Assembly (NCBI GenBank): GCA_965246995.1 | Contig: OZ252008.1 | Location: forward strand, 2,852,001-2,916,000 | Source: VXRJ01 sp965246995 | GTDB lineage: Bacteria > Acidobacteriota > Vicinamibacteria > Vicinamibacterales > UBA8438 | Direction: 5' to 3' | DNA: 64,000 nt | Shown here: positions 45,038-53,707 of the stretch, piece by piece | Layout of the letters: the number at the start of each line of letters is the position of its first letter | Position numbering within the stretch: position 1 is the first letter of the stretch | Translations under genes and position numbers: made by a program | Notes under the pieces: generated by a model | Databases searched by the model: none | What the model was told of the DNA's origin: nothing | Seen by the model: only the letters and a program-made list of their open reading frames with translations

Positions 45038-45274
45038 GCTCCTGAGCGTAACACTATCGGCACCACGGCCAAGGCGACACGGTGAGCCGCTCGGTCGCGA
45101 AGTGGAACCTCGTCAACCGCTCCATGCGCCGGCGACAAAACAGATATCCACACGCTAGCTTGACAGCCGCCGACGTGATCATAAGATCTGTACGGTCGAT
45201 TCTTTACCCCGAACCTAACGGGCGGCACCTCCCGCCATCTCTCTTTCGTGATCTCCAACGGTTAGAGTCTCAGC

Positions 45275-45445
45275 ATGGAGCTCACGGTTGAATCACTTCA
45301 AGAGTTCGTGCGTCTCTGGCGCGAGGAATTCGGCGAGACGCTGTCGCTGGATGAGGCACGAACCGTGGCTGAACAAGTATTGGAGTTCGCCCTTTTAATG
45401 GTGCGACACCGGGAATTACAAATTATGACATTCGCTACTGTATGA
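45275..45445 (+). CDS. 56-aa ORF translationally coupled to the serine recombinase
   Basis: ATG 45275 to TGA 45445: it begins MELTVESLQEFVRLWREEFG, is acidic and helical, and ends IMTFATV. Its stop overlaps the ATG of the recombinase (ATGA, 4 bp), implying coupled translation. Small acidic proteins of this kind are seen directly before large serine recombinases in other genomes; function unknown, perhaps a recombination directionality or regulatory partner. Confidence 0.7.
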   Translation: MELTVESLQEFVRLWREEFGETLSLDEARTVAEQVLEFALLMVRHRELQIMTFATV

Positions 45446-47004
45446 AGTATTTCGTCTACTGCCGTAAGTCGAGTGAGGACGAAGAGCGGCAGATCATGTC
45501 GATTGAATCGCAAAAGGCTGAGGTTCGTCGCCAGGTCAGCTTGGCGACGGATATTCAGGTTGTGGAGATTCTGGAGGAATCTCAGAGCGCCAAGGCACCA
45601 GGCAGGCCGGTATTCGATGCTATGTTGAGACGCATCGAATCCGGTGACGCCCAAGGCATCATGTGCTGGCATCCCGACCGGCTGGCCCGAAACTCGGTCG
45701 ACGGCGGACGGATCATTTACTTGCTCGACTGCGGAATTCTGACAGACCTCAAGTTCTCAACCTTTTCCTTTGAGAACAACTCGCAGGGCAAGTTCATGCT
45801 CTCAATCGTCTTCGGGTACTCGAAGTACTACGTCGACAATCTCTCCGAGAACGTCAAGCGTGGCCTTCGAGCCAGAATCAGCCGAGGCTGGTTGCCCGCA
45901 CGAGCGCCCATTGGGTATCTCAACGACCGACAGAACCGCACCGTCGTTGTCGATCCGGAACGGTTCGACTTTATTCGCAGGCTCTGGACTCTCGCTCTGA
46001 CCGACACAACGAGCGTGAGGGACCTCTGGAGGACGGCGGCACACGAGTGGCATCTCACAACCCCCAAGCACAAGCGCCTCGGAGGCAGGCCCATTTCACT
46101 TAGTGGCGTGTATCGAATCCTGACGAACCCCGTGTATGCCGGCGTCATCGACTGGCACGGTAAGCGCTACCGAGGCAAACACAAGCCGATGATCTCCCTC
46201 CAGGAGTTCCAGCAAGTCCAGGAGATGCTGGGCCGGCCTGCCAAGCCTCGCCGCAAGAAACACCGATTCACTTTCGTCGGCCTCTTGCGGTGTGGGGAGT
46301 GTAATCACCGGATCACTGCTCAGCGCACGACAAATCGACACGGCACAACGTATACGTACTACCGTTGTACGAAGAGGCATCCGACCAGGAAATGTGGGCA
46401 GTCATACCTCCGAGCCGAAGATTTGGAATCTCAGATCGGTCAGTTCATGGACGAGGTCACGATTCCACAAACGGTCCACGCCTGGATTCAGCAAGAGCTG
46501 AATTTCGCTCTGGGCAGTCAGAAGGATCGGCTCACAGCTCAGAGAGAATCCCTGGAGCGCGCGCTGCAGACCCTTCTTCGACGGCGAGATTCACTCACCG
46601 ACCTCAGGCTCCGCGAGCTTCTCTCCGACGAAGAGTTCGTTCGCGAGCGACAGCGACTGGATAAAGAGGTCTTCGCGACAGAGGATAGACTTCAGAACTT
46701 CGCGCTGGATGATGACCCGTTCGAACCCTTCCCCGCTCTGATTTCACTGGGTAGTAGAGCCGCCGAACGGTTCCGCGCTGGCAATCCAGAAGCCAAGCGC
46801 ATGCTCCTCCAGATCATGGGTTCTAACCCTGTCTTGAAGAACAAGACACTGCTCATTGAACCCGCCAAACCGTTCCGCCGATGGCCAGAACGGCCGACCC
46901 GTTCCACTATGCGGGGGTTCGTGCACGTTACGCGAACCCTCTGTTCATCAAAAGAGCCAACCGACCAACGACGCTTCGAACTACTCCACCGGGCTCAGCA
47001 GTAA
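45442..47004 (+). CDS. Large serine recombinase
   Basis: 520 aa. The catalytic resolvase domain (about 1-150) begins KYFVYCRKSSEDEERQIMSI, with the nucleophilic serine in the CRKSS motif and the conserved arginines in WHPDRLARN. The recombinase domain (about 160-270) includes RAPIGYLNDRQN. The zinc ribbon (about 285-340) has CGECNHRI and YYRCTKR...CGQSY cysteines. A coiled coil (about 360-440) completes the layout. Such enzymes insert or excise circular DNA at att sites. It lies inside a tyrosine-integrase island, so it may be cargo, or mark an older element that was absorbed. Confidence 0.92.
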   Translation: MKYFVYCRKSSEDEERQIMSIESQKAEVRRQVSLATDIQVVEILEESQSAKAPGRPVFDAMLRRIESGDAQGIMCWHPDRLARNSVDGGRIIYLLDCGILTDLKFSTFSFENNSQGKFMLSIVFGYSKYYVDNLSENVKRGLRARISRGWLPARAPIGYLNDRQNRTVVVDPERFDFIRRLWTLALTDTTSVRDLWRTAAHEWHLTTPKHKRLGGRPISLSGVYRILTNPVYAGVIDWHGKRYRGKHKPMISLQEFQQVQEMLGRPAKPRRKKHRFTFVGLLRCGECNHRITAQRTTNRHGTTYTYYRCTKRHPTRKCGQSYLRAEDLESQIGQFMDEVTIPQTVHAWIQQELNFALGSQKDRLTAQRESLERALQTLLRRRDSLTDLRLRELLSDEEFVRERQRLDKEVFATEDRLQNFALDDDPFEPFPALISLGSRAAERFRAGNPEAKRMLLQIMGSNPVLKNKTLLIEPAKPFRRWPERPTRSTMRGFVHVTRTLCSSKEPTDQRRFELLHRAQQ

Positions 47005-47179
47005 CCGACGTACCGCAGCGGCACGACCTGCCATCTTACGAAGGCGTCACCCTGCGGGTAGGCTGAAGCAAGATCTAGTTCCACTTACAGCCCAGACGCC
47101 GTCTTCCCACCTGGGTTCATCCGAACCTTCAGGCGTCGACCAACGCCCACCCCGACAAATGTCAAAGGAGGAGCACCGA

Positions 47180-47626
47180 GTGCGAATCAAAGAACTAACG
47201 GTTCGGTACCGGGATCGGTCTGAACCCGGCGAACTGGCGGCGCGGCCCAGGTTTTCGTGCCCGAGGGATGCAGCTCAGTACTTGGAAGGCATCCTGAGCG
47301 ACGAGTCCGTTGAGGTCTTCCTGATCCTTTGCTTGACCACGAAGCACAGCCCGATCGCCTACCACGAGCTCAGCCGTGGCACCCTCGATGCGGCACTGGT
47401 TCATCCCAGAGAGGTCTTCAAGGTCGCCTTCCTTGCCAACGCCGCCTGTCTGATTCTCGCGCACAACCACCCCAGTGGTGATCCGACGCCGAGTTCCGAG
47501 GACCTCACTCTAACAAAGACGCTCGCGGGGGCCGGCAACCTCCTCGGGGTCAAGATCATCGACCACATCATCATCGGTCGAGACGGCGGGTATCACAGCT
47601 TCAGAGAACGAGGACTCCTCGATTGA
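47180..47626 (+). CDS. RadC-like JAB/MPN-domain protein
   Basis: 148 aa from GTG 47180 (AGGAGG 8 nt upstream; an ATG at 47159 is also possible but lacks a site). JAMM-type motif: VFLILCLTTKH (with E in VEVFL), then LILAHNHPSGDPTPSSEDL with the His pair and Asp, then VKIIDHIIIGRDGGYHSF. It lacks the N-terminal helix-hairpin-helix domain of chromosomal RadC, as is usual for copies on mobile elements. Role uncertain. It starts a run of closely spaced plus-strand genes ending at a terminator. Confidence 0.88.
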   Translation: MRIKELTVRYRDRSEPGELAARPRFSCPRDAAQYLEGILSDESVEVFLILCLTTKHSPIAYHELSRGTLDAALVHPREVFKVAFLANAACLILAHNHPSGDPTPSSEDLTLTKTLAGAGNLLGVKIIDHIIIGRDGGYHSFRERGLLD

Positions 47627-47649
47627 GGAAAACCGAAAGGAGGCGTCAC

Positions 47650-47850
47650 ATGGTCACACTTGGCTTTGAGGTCGTGGTGCGTGTCGATCCGCCACGGCTT
47701 GCGCGTCGGACGGCGAGCCAACGGTCTTGTGCCCAGCTACTCGAGGAGGAGATTCAGTCGAATCTTGAAAGTCTGGACGGTGTTGTCCGAGTCACAGTGC
47801 AGCACCAGGAGACAGCGCGATGGCCAGTTTGCCAATCCGACTTCCATTAG
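47650..47850 (+). CDS. Small hypothetical protein
   Basis: 66 aa from ATG 47650, preceded by AAAGGAGG. It begins MVTLGFEVVVRVDPPRLARR and includes EEEIQSNLESLDGVVRVTVQ, predicted alternating strand/helix. It sits between the RadC-like gene (23 bp upstream) and the next small gene (overlap about 30 bp), so it belongs to the same operon. Family not recognised. Confidence 0.6.
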   Translation: MVTLGFEVVVRVDPPRLARRTASQRSCAQLLEEEIQSNLESLDGVVRVTVQHQETARWPVCQSDFH

Positions 47851-48104
47851 GTCGGATCGTGGCAACGCCTGGCGCGCTGCGGCTTCTGTCAGGCCTGCGG
47901 ACGGACCCGGCAGCTCTTCTGTCCCGGCATTCCCAAGGTGACTGGGGTGATCTCGATCCCGAAGATCGGACTGCGAACGACACCTGCCTTCGAACGGGCG
48001 GGCGAATCCTATCGAGCTACCGCCTCGACGCCGAGACCAAGGTCTGGGTCATCACCGAGGCCGATCGCTCATCCACCTGCATCCTCCTGCCAGAGGAATA
48101 CTGA
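47820..48104 (+). CDS. Conserved plasmid/island-type small protein
   Basis: 94 aa. LPLGRIVATPGALRLLSG, SRHSQGDWGDLDPEDRTAND, and WVITEADRSSTCILLPEEY match a small protein family common on plasmids and integrative elements, often mis-named as a restriction subunit. Function unknown. Followed directly by a strong hairpin terminator. Confidence 0.75.
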   Translation: MASLPIRLPLGRIVATPGALRLLSGLRTDPAALLSRHSQGDWGDLDPEDRTANDTCLRTGGRILSSYRLDAETKVWVITEADRSSTCILLPEEY

Positions 48105-48109
48105 GTTCC

Positions 48110-48140
48110 AACACCTCCGCATCCGCGGAGGTGTTCTTCT
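48110..48140 (+). terminator. Rho-independent terminator after the RadC operon
   Basis: Perfect 11-bp stem AACACCTCCGC/GCGGAGGTGTT with loop ATCC, followed by CTTCTTG. Lies 6 bp after the stop codon at 48104. Confidence 0.85.
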
Positions 48141-48391
48141 TGTCAGGCGCCTCTATTGGCCCAGCACCGCTTCGCCTGAACATCTACCCCGGTCATCTGC
48201 AACCGGTGTTCGTACGCTGTCGTCGGCAAATTGTTGGGTGTGAACGATCGTCGGGGGCTGCCGCCCCTTGGTATTTCGTGCGGGCGCTGTGGCGCCCTGT
48301 TCACCACACCACGGCGGTAGCCCCCTCAGTGTTGCTGGCAGGCCGGTTGACCCTCGCCCACAGGCGACGCCAGTACAACCGGAATTGCCGG

Positions 48392-48982
48392 ATGGCCCGC
48401 GGTGAGAAGCGGCTGGTCTTCTGTGACAACGTAGAGCCGAGTCAGTCTGAGGGTAAGTCTCGGTGGGCCGGCGCCGGTCAGCCGATACGCTTCGCGGTCT
48501 GCCAGGCCATTCGGGACGTCCTGCTCGGGGCCGAGTTGCCAGGCAGCCTGTCCAAGCGTGCAGAAACCGAGCTTGCCGACGTGAGGGCAGAGTCTGCCTG
48601 GCTGGAGGCCGACGTAACGTCGGTCGTCAGGGACCCCGCGGGTGACGTACGGTGGTGGACGTTCGGCGGGTTGAATGCCAATGGGGCGCTCGCCGCGGAG
48701 TTGCGCGAAGCTGGTGTGGCCGCTGGCGTCACGAACAATCTCTCGATCAAGCTCGCCCCCGAGTGCTCGCTCAGTGAAGTCGAACAGGCACTGTTGACGC
48801 TCCGCAGGTCGAACCCGGAGTCGTTCGCTACACCCGTGAACGATAAGGCTCTCGACGGGCTCAAGTTCTCGGCCTGTTTGCCTGAGTGGTTGGCTCGGCG
48901 GATACTGTCGCAGCGCATGACCGATGTCGCCGCAATCGAATCCGTGCTCGCGGAGCGGGTCGCCCTCACGACCTTGGCATAG
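48392..48982 (+). pseudogene. C-terminal fragment of a DEAD/DEAH-type (Lhr-like) helicase
   Basis: About 196 aa. AGAGQPIRFAVCQAIRDVLL, WWTFGGLNANGALAAELREAG, LPEWLARRILSQRM correspond to the C-terminal domain of large DEAD/DEAH helicases of the Lhr-like group. No ATPase motifs are present and the upstream open frame (48131-48391) is not recognisable, so the N-terminal 600 or more residues have been lost. Probably a dead remnant. Confidence 0.6.
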
Positions 48983-49408
48983 ATGTCTTGGCAGCGCACG
49001 GCCGTCGTCAGCGCTTTCCAGCCTGCTCAACGGCGGCCCTCATCGCTCGGGCACGCTCGTCGGCTGCGCGTTTGAGCGCGTCGGGGGCGAAGTGCGCGTA
49101 GATCTCGGTCGCCTGCCGCGATCGATGGCCGACGTTCTTGCCCGCGATCTCCAGCGGCACGCCCCGCGATACATCCCAGCTCACGACGTTGTGTCTCAGG
49201 TCGTGGAGCCGGAGCGCCCCCAGGCCATCGAGGGAATCCAGCCGCGCTCGCTTGCGGATCTCCTGCCACGGCTTCGTCACCGTCGTCAGATGCTTCCGCA
49301 AAGCGCGACCCGGAAAGACGAACGGGTATCCAGCTACTCTCTCGACGCCTTCCAGTATCGGGATCACCTCGGCCGGGATCTGCCGGTACTCCTCCGTCGA
49401 CGTCTTAG

Positions 49409-51111
49409 CCCGGATAATTCAGGAAGGGTCCGATTACGGTAGAAAAAAAGAGCCTCCGCGTGGTATAAATGGCTTATTCACAGACATTTACCCACCACGG
49501 AGGCCCTTGCGTGACGATCAATACGATACCACAGACTGTCCTCTTTCCGGATCTCTTCGACAAGCCCCTCGTCGCGACGTTCGACCGCCGGCACGCGAGT
49601 TCCGATGGCGGCGCCGTCCTGCTCAAGGCGGCGGAGCGCGTGTATGGGTTGGTGGCGGGTTTCGCCCGGTGTCTGGTGGACCGGCGGGAGCCCGGGAAGA
49701 TCCGGCACACGCTGGCGGAGTTGCTCGGCCAGCGGATCTTCGGCATTGCCTGCGGCCATCCCGATGGCAACGACGCCGACCACCTCGCCGACGACCCGAT
49801 CCACAAGCTGTTGCTCGGGCGGGACCCGGTGGCGGGGGAGGCGTTGGCCTCGCAGCCGACGATCTCGCGGTTCGAGAACGGCGTTGGCCGGTCCGCCCTC
49901 TACGAGCTGGCGCGCGAGCTGGCGATGCGGGTCATCGAGCGGCATCAGCGCCGGCTGGACGGGCGGGCGCGGCGCATCACGATCGACCTGGATCCGACCG
50001 ACGACGCGACGCACGGCGCCCAGCAGCTCACCTTCTTCAACGGGCACTACGATCGCTGGTGCTACCTGCCGTTGCTGGCGTTTCTGACCTTCGACCAGGA
50101 ACGCGAACAGTATCTGTGCGCGGCGGTGCTGCGGCCCGGCAATGTGCCGGCCACCCGCGGGACCGTGGGCGTGTTGTGCCGGCTGCTGCCCCTGCTGCGG
50201 CAGGCCTTTCCCCAGGCGCGGTTTCTCGTCCGGCTCGACGGGGGCTTTGCGACACCGGAGATCTTCGACTTCCTGGATGCCGAGCCGCGGCTCGACTACG
50301 TGGTGGCCATGGCCAGGAACGCCGTGTTGCAGCGCCACGCCGAGCCCGCCCTGCTCGTGGCGCAGGCCCAGAGCGCGGCCAGCGGCCAGACCGCGCAGGT
50401 CTACGCCGACACCCGCTATCGGGCCCGCACGTGGGACCGCGACCGCCGCGTCGTGATCAAGGCCGAGGTCGTCCGGCTCGGCGACCGCGCCCCGCGCGAC
50501 AACCCGCGCTTCGTCGTGACCAATCTGCGCCAGACGCCGCGCTTCCTCTATGAACGGATCTACTGCGCCCGCGGCGACATCGAGAACCGCATCAAGGAAC
50601 TGCTCGATGGCCTGCAGATCGACCGCACGAGCTGCTGTCGCTTCTGGGCCAATCAACTGCGCGTGCTGCTCACCGCCGCCGCCTACGTGCTGATGCAAGA
50701 ACTCCGGCTGCGCGCGGCGCGCACCGCCTGTGCCCGCGCCCAGGTGACGTGGCTGCGCGACCGGCTCCTCAAATTGGGGGCGCACGTCGTCGGCTCGGTC
50801 CGCCGCGTGGTCCTGCACCTGCCGACCGCCACGCCGGACCTCCACGCCTGGCGGCACATCGCGCTGGCACTCGGCGCCCGCCCCGGATAGACCCCAGACA
50901 GCGCCCGTCAGCCGCGCATACACGCATCCCAACGGCGAACCGAGCCCGCCCATGGCGAAGCCGTCCCTGGACGGCCCCATACCCAGGCCTTCCGCACCGG
51001 CAATCAGTGTCTATCCCGCCGGCGCTCGACGAAAACGACGCCCGGCGGGCCGTGTGCGCGACGATCACACCGTCCGAGGGGCCATCTTGGAGCCTTCAGG
51101 AATAGTCCGGG
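49409..51111 (+). mobile_element. IS1380-family element, copy 2 (in integrase)
   Basis: 1703 bp, ends CCCGGATAATTCAGGAAGG and, read inward from the right, CCCGGACTATTCCTGAAGG. Target duplication TTAG at 49405-49408 and 51112-51115. Nearly identical to copy 1 at 4333-6056. Confidence 0.92.
49511..50890 (+). CDS. IS1380-family transposase, copy 2
   Basis: 459 aa from GTG 49511 (GGAGG upstream, as in copy 1). It carries the same catalytic blocks (IDLDPTDDATHGA, RLDGGFATPEIF, CARGDIENRIKELLDGL) and no disruption. Differences from copy 1 are single substitutions such as GNDADH for GNDANH and ENGVGRS for ENGVDRS. Transposase made here could act on both copies. Confidence 0.9.
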   Translation: MTINTIPQTVLFPDLFDKPLVATFDRRHASSDGGAVLLKAAERVYGLVAGFARCLVDRREPGKIRHTLAELLGQRIFGIACGHPDGNDADHLADDPIHKLLLGRDPVAGEALASQPTISRFENGVGRSALYELARELAMRVIERHQRRLDGRARRITIDLDPTDDATHGAQQLTFFNGHYDRWCYLPLLAFLTFDQEREQYLCAAVLRPGNVPATRGTVGVLCRLLPLLRQAFPQARFLVRLDGGFATPEIFDFLDAEPRLDYVVAMARNAVLQRHAEPALLVAQAQSAASGQTAQVYADTRYRARTWDRDRRVVIKAEVVRLGDRAPRDNPRFVVTNLRQTPRFLYERIYCARGDIENRIKELLDGLQIDRTSCCRFWANQLRVLLTAAAYVLMQELRLRAARTACARAQVTWLRDRLLKLGAHVVGSVRRVVLHLPTATPDLHAWRHIALALGARPG

Positions 51112-51958
51112 TTAGTGTCAAAGAGCCGCGCCACTCCTCTCTCGAGATCCAGGTTGTCCCATTCGAGGGTGAGCACCTCGCCGATCCGCCAACCCGTCCA
51201 GAAGGTCACGCGGATGGCCGCGCAAGCCGCGGAGTTGGCGCCTTTCTCCTCCTCCTCGGTGATCGCCTGCAGGAGCCTCCTCATCTGCTTGGCTGTCAGC
51301 ATCACTTCCTTGAGGGCGCCGCGGCGCGGCTCGGGGTAGCGCTCGACACCCTTGGCTGGGTTCGTAGCCTGCGCTCGCCAGCCCCAGGCCTCCGCCTGAT
51401 CGAAAGCGTGCTGCAGCACGGACAGCGTGCGGTTTGCCACGAACGGTGTCGCCCGCATGCGCCTGTGCAGACGTTCGAGGTCCGCCGTCGCTACCTCGCT
51501 GACCCGCTTCTTGCCGAGGGCCGACAGGACATGGCAGCGGATCAGGCTGTCGTAGCTCCGCAGGGTCGCCGCCTTGGGCGGCCGCTTCTTGTTCGGCAGG
51601 TAGTCCTCGAGAAAACGCGTCATGCAATCGGAGACGGTGACCGCATCGGACCTCCGTCGCGCGAGGGACGGGTCGGCACCCGCCTTCACGTCGAGGAGCA
51701 GGTCCGCCGCCAGCTTCCTGGCCTGGTCGGGCGTCAGCTGGCCGTGCTTCCCGAGGGTCAGGCGCTTCGGCGCGCCCATCGACTGCTGTTGTTTCGTACG
51801 ATACTGGAGTACGTAGACCCTCCTTCCAGCCGGCGTGACCTTGCACCCGAACCCGGTCAGATCCGTGTCCCACAGGAAGTAGGCCCGGTCTCGCGGAGTC
51901 AGGCTGTCGATGGCTCGCTTGGTGATTTTCCGTCGCATCAGATAATCACCGTATCTTC

Positions 51959-51979
51959 TAGCAATCAGATAGCAATCAG
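51959..51979 (+). repeat. 21-bp arm-site-like repeat, right end of island
   Basis: Identical to 15718-15738 and in the same orientation, 20 bp upstream of the integrase start codon. Position suggests integrase arm binding and possible autoregulation. Confidence 0.65.
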
Positions 51980-52082
51980 CTTGGCGCAAATCGTGACACA
52001 CAGGAGCAGACCGAATCAAGAGCAAGTCCAGCAAATAAAGCATCCTTCAGGGGCCGCCAGTTTCAAGCAGACTCGAGGTCAA

Positions 52083-52126
52083 TGATTCGTAATCAGCAGG
52101 TCAGCGGTTCGAGTCCGCTCGCCGGC
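52083..52126 (+). other. attR: 44-bp copy of the tRNA-Thr 3' half
   Basis: Exact duplicate of 15622-15665; the 5' half of the tRNA is absent here, so this is a non-functional tRNA fragment marking the right boundary of the island. Confidence 0.9.
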
Positions 52127-52199
52127 CCCAATATTTGTAGCCTCAAACGCGATCCATTAGCCGGAGTTCGCGGCTTGGGGGAACGTCCCGCTCGGCACC

Positions 52200-53597
52200 T
52201 CACTCTTCTTCAATCTTGTACAGGTAGCGGTGACCGCGCAGGTACAGCTCGTCGTCGACGAGCGCGGGCGAGGCGTCGAAGCCGTCGTCGAGCTGGTTCA
52301 CCGCGAGCACTTCGTAGCCGGGGCCCTGCCGGATGACCAGCGTCGCGCCATCGCGGCCGGTGATGTAGACCCTCCCGGCGGCGCCGACCGGGGAGGCGAA
52401 GACGTTGGGAATCCCCTGCAGCCGCTGCAGCGCGTAGTGCGGCTCGCCGGTCGCCGGATCGAACGCCGACAGGATGCCGTCGTTGCTCTTGAGCACATAA
52501 AGCGCGTCGTCGTAGAGCAGCGGCGACGGCACGTACGGCGTGTCTCGGTCGAGCTGCCAGACGATGGCATCCGTGCCCGCAATGTCCCCCCGCGCATCGG
52601 CCAGCCGGATGGCCTGCAGGTTGTTGCCGCGGTAACCGCTCGTGACGTAAACCATCCCGTCGGCGTGCACCGGCGAGGGGATGACGTTCATGGTGGTGCC
52701 GCGGCTCCGCCAGATGGTCTCTCCGGTCTCCAGGTCGTAGCTGTAGACCTGGTTCATGGCCGGCGTGATCACCTGCGCGCGCCCCGCGTGCTCGACGACG
52801 AGCGGCGTGGCCCAGGTGTCGATCTCGTCCCGGTTCGACCGCCACCGCTCTTCACCGGTGCGGGCGTCGAGCGCCGCGACGAAAGACTGGCCGCCGATGT
52901 GATCCCAAGTCACGACCAGCGTATCGCCGTACAGCACCGGGGTCGTCCCCTCGCCGAACCCGTTCCGCATCAACCGATCGCCGAGATCGACCTCCCACTG
53001 CAGCTCGCCGTCCAGGTTGTAGGCATAGAGCCCCCATGATCCGAAGAATGCGTACAGGCGCTCGCCGTCGGTCACGGCCGAACCGGAAGCGTAGCTGCCG
53101 TTCGGCTGCTGGTAGCCCTCGTGCGGCAACGCCTCGCGGGCGACGCGCTCCCAGACGACGGCGCCGGTATCGCGGTCGAAGGCCATGACCGTGAACTGCT
53201 GCGCCCGAACCTCCTGCGCCCCGCGGCCGCCACGGCGGCCGCCCCGACCGTCCCGCCGTCCCCCCCGATCCGGCGGCGGCTGGCGCCGCGACACCTCGGG
53301 AGTGGCAAGGGGCGCCGGATCGCCGACCGCTACGGCCGTCAGCAGGAACACCTTGTCGCCCCACACTATCGGCGACGCCACGCCGCGCCCGGGGATCTCC
53401 ACCTTCCAGGCGACGTGCTCGGCCTCGCTCCACGTCAGCGGCGGGTCGGCGTGCCGCGAGACGCCTGTCGCCTCCGGCCCGCGCCACTGGCCCCAATACC
53501 GGTCTGCGTCCGAGAGCTGTGCGTCCGCCGGCAGAGTCCAGCCAAACAGGATTGTCAGGGTTGCGGCAATCGTCACGGGGCGAGTCACTACATGCAT
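52200..53597 (-). CDS. Exported PQQ-type beta-propeller protein
   Basis: 465 aa from ATG 53597, giving a signal peptide (PVTIAATLTILFGWTLPADA). The mature protein opens with WGQWRGPEATGVSRHADPPL and contains repeated blade motifs of the PQQ/BamB type (VVWERVAREAL, LYAYNLDGELQWEVDL, EERWRSNRDEID, IWRSRGTTMNV, LYVLKSNDGILSAF). A low-complexity Arg/Gly insert (DRGGRRDGRGGRRGGRG) interrupts blade one. Relatives are periplasmic; catalytic PQQ-enzyme residues are not evident, so a binding or scaffolding role is likelier. First chromosomal gene right of the island. Confidence 0.8.
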   Translation of the reverse strand: MHVVTRPVTIAATLTILFGWTLPADAQLSDADRYWGQWRGPEATGVSRHADPPLTWSEAEHVAWKVEIPGRGVASPIVWGDKVFLLTAVAVGDPAPLATPEVSRRQPPPDRGGRRDGRGGRRGGRGAQEVRAQQFTVMAFDRDTGAVVWERVAREALPHEGYQQPNGSYASGSAVTDGERLYAFFGSWGLYAYNLDGELQWEVDLGDRLMRNGFGEGTTPVLYGDTLVVTWDHIGGQSFVAALDARTGEERWRSNRDEIDTWATPLVVEHAGRAQVITPAMNQVYSYDLETGETIWRSRGTTMNVIPSPVHADGMVYVTSGYRGNNLQAIRLADARGDIAGTDAIVWQLDRDTPYVPSPLLYDDALYVLKSNDGILSAFDPATGEPHYALQRLQGIPNVFASPVGAAGRVYITGRDGATLVIRQGPGYEVLAVNQLDDGFDASPALVDDELYLRGHRYLYKIEEE

Positions 53598-53707
53598 TGC
53601 TCGTCGTCTCCTGGCGGCCGCCCGGCGTTCCACGCGGTGTTCGACTTCAACGCCGTTTCGGTAGCTTGCGGCTCTCTGATGATCAGGACGCCGTTGCGTC
53701 CAATCCG

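Larger units (their letters stand above)
49008..51938 (-). pseudogene. int: Island tyrosine integrase, split by IS1380 copy 2
   Basis: N-terminal piece 51938-51112, C-terminal piece 49404-49008; with one CTAA copy they join as ARLFDT|KTSTEEYRQIP, 407 aa. Start MRRKITKRAID. An arm-binding DUF4102-like domain (about 1-90, YFLWDTDLTGFGCKVTPAGR) is followed by a core-binding domain (about 100-190). The catalytic domain has FWTGWRIGEVL (Arg I), LRLHDLRHNVVS (HxxR), NVGHRSRQATEIYAHF (His and Tyr nucleophile). All catalytic residues are present, but the IS separates Arg I from the rest. It is P4-type in layout and lies next to attR, so it is the integrase of this island. Confidence 0.88.
15666..52126. 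mobile_element. Integrative island in tRNA-Thr, about 36.5 kb
   Basis: Bounded by the 44-bp direct repeat of the tRNA-Thr end, with a tyrosine integrase gene directly inside the right end transcribed inward, and an identical 21-bp repeat just inside both ends (15718, 51959). Cargo includes two DNA-translocating ATPases, two autotransporter-like proteins, hicBA, a serine recombinase and RadC-like and plasmid-type small proteins. No relaxase or mating-pair proteins were recognised, so it resembles a mobilisable rather than a self-conjugative element. The integrase and both ATPases are split by IS elements, so it is probably immobile now. Confidence 0.85.

Noticed and set aside
45442..47004. Serine recombinase as the integrase that brought in the whole island
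   Set aside because: The tRNA duplication and the adjacent tyrosine integrase explain the boundaries; no att-like repeat for the serine enzyme was found.
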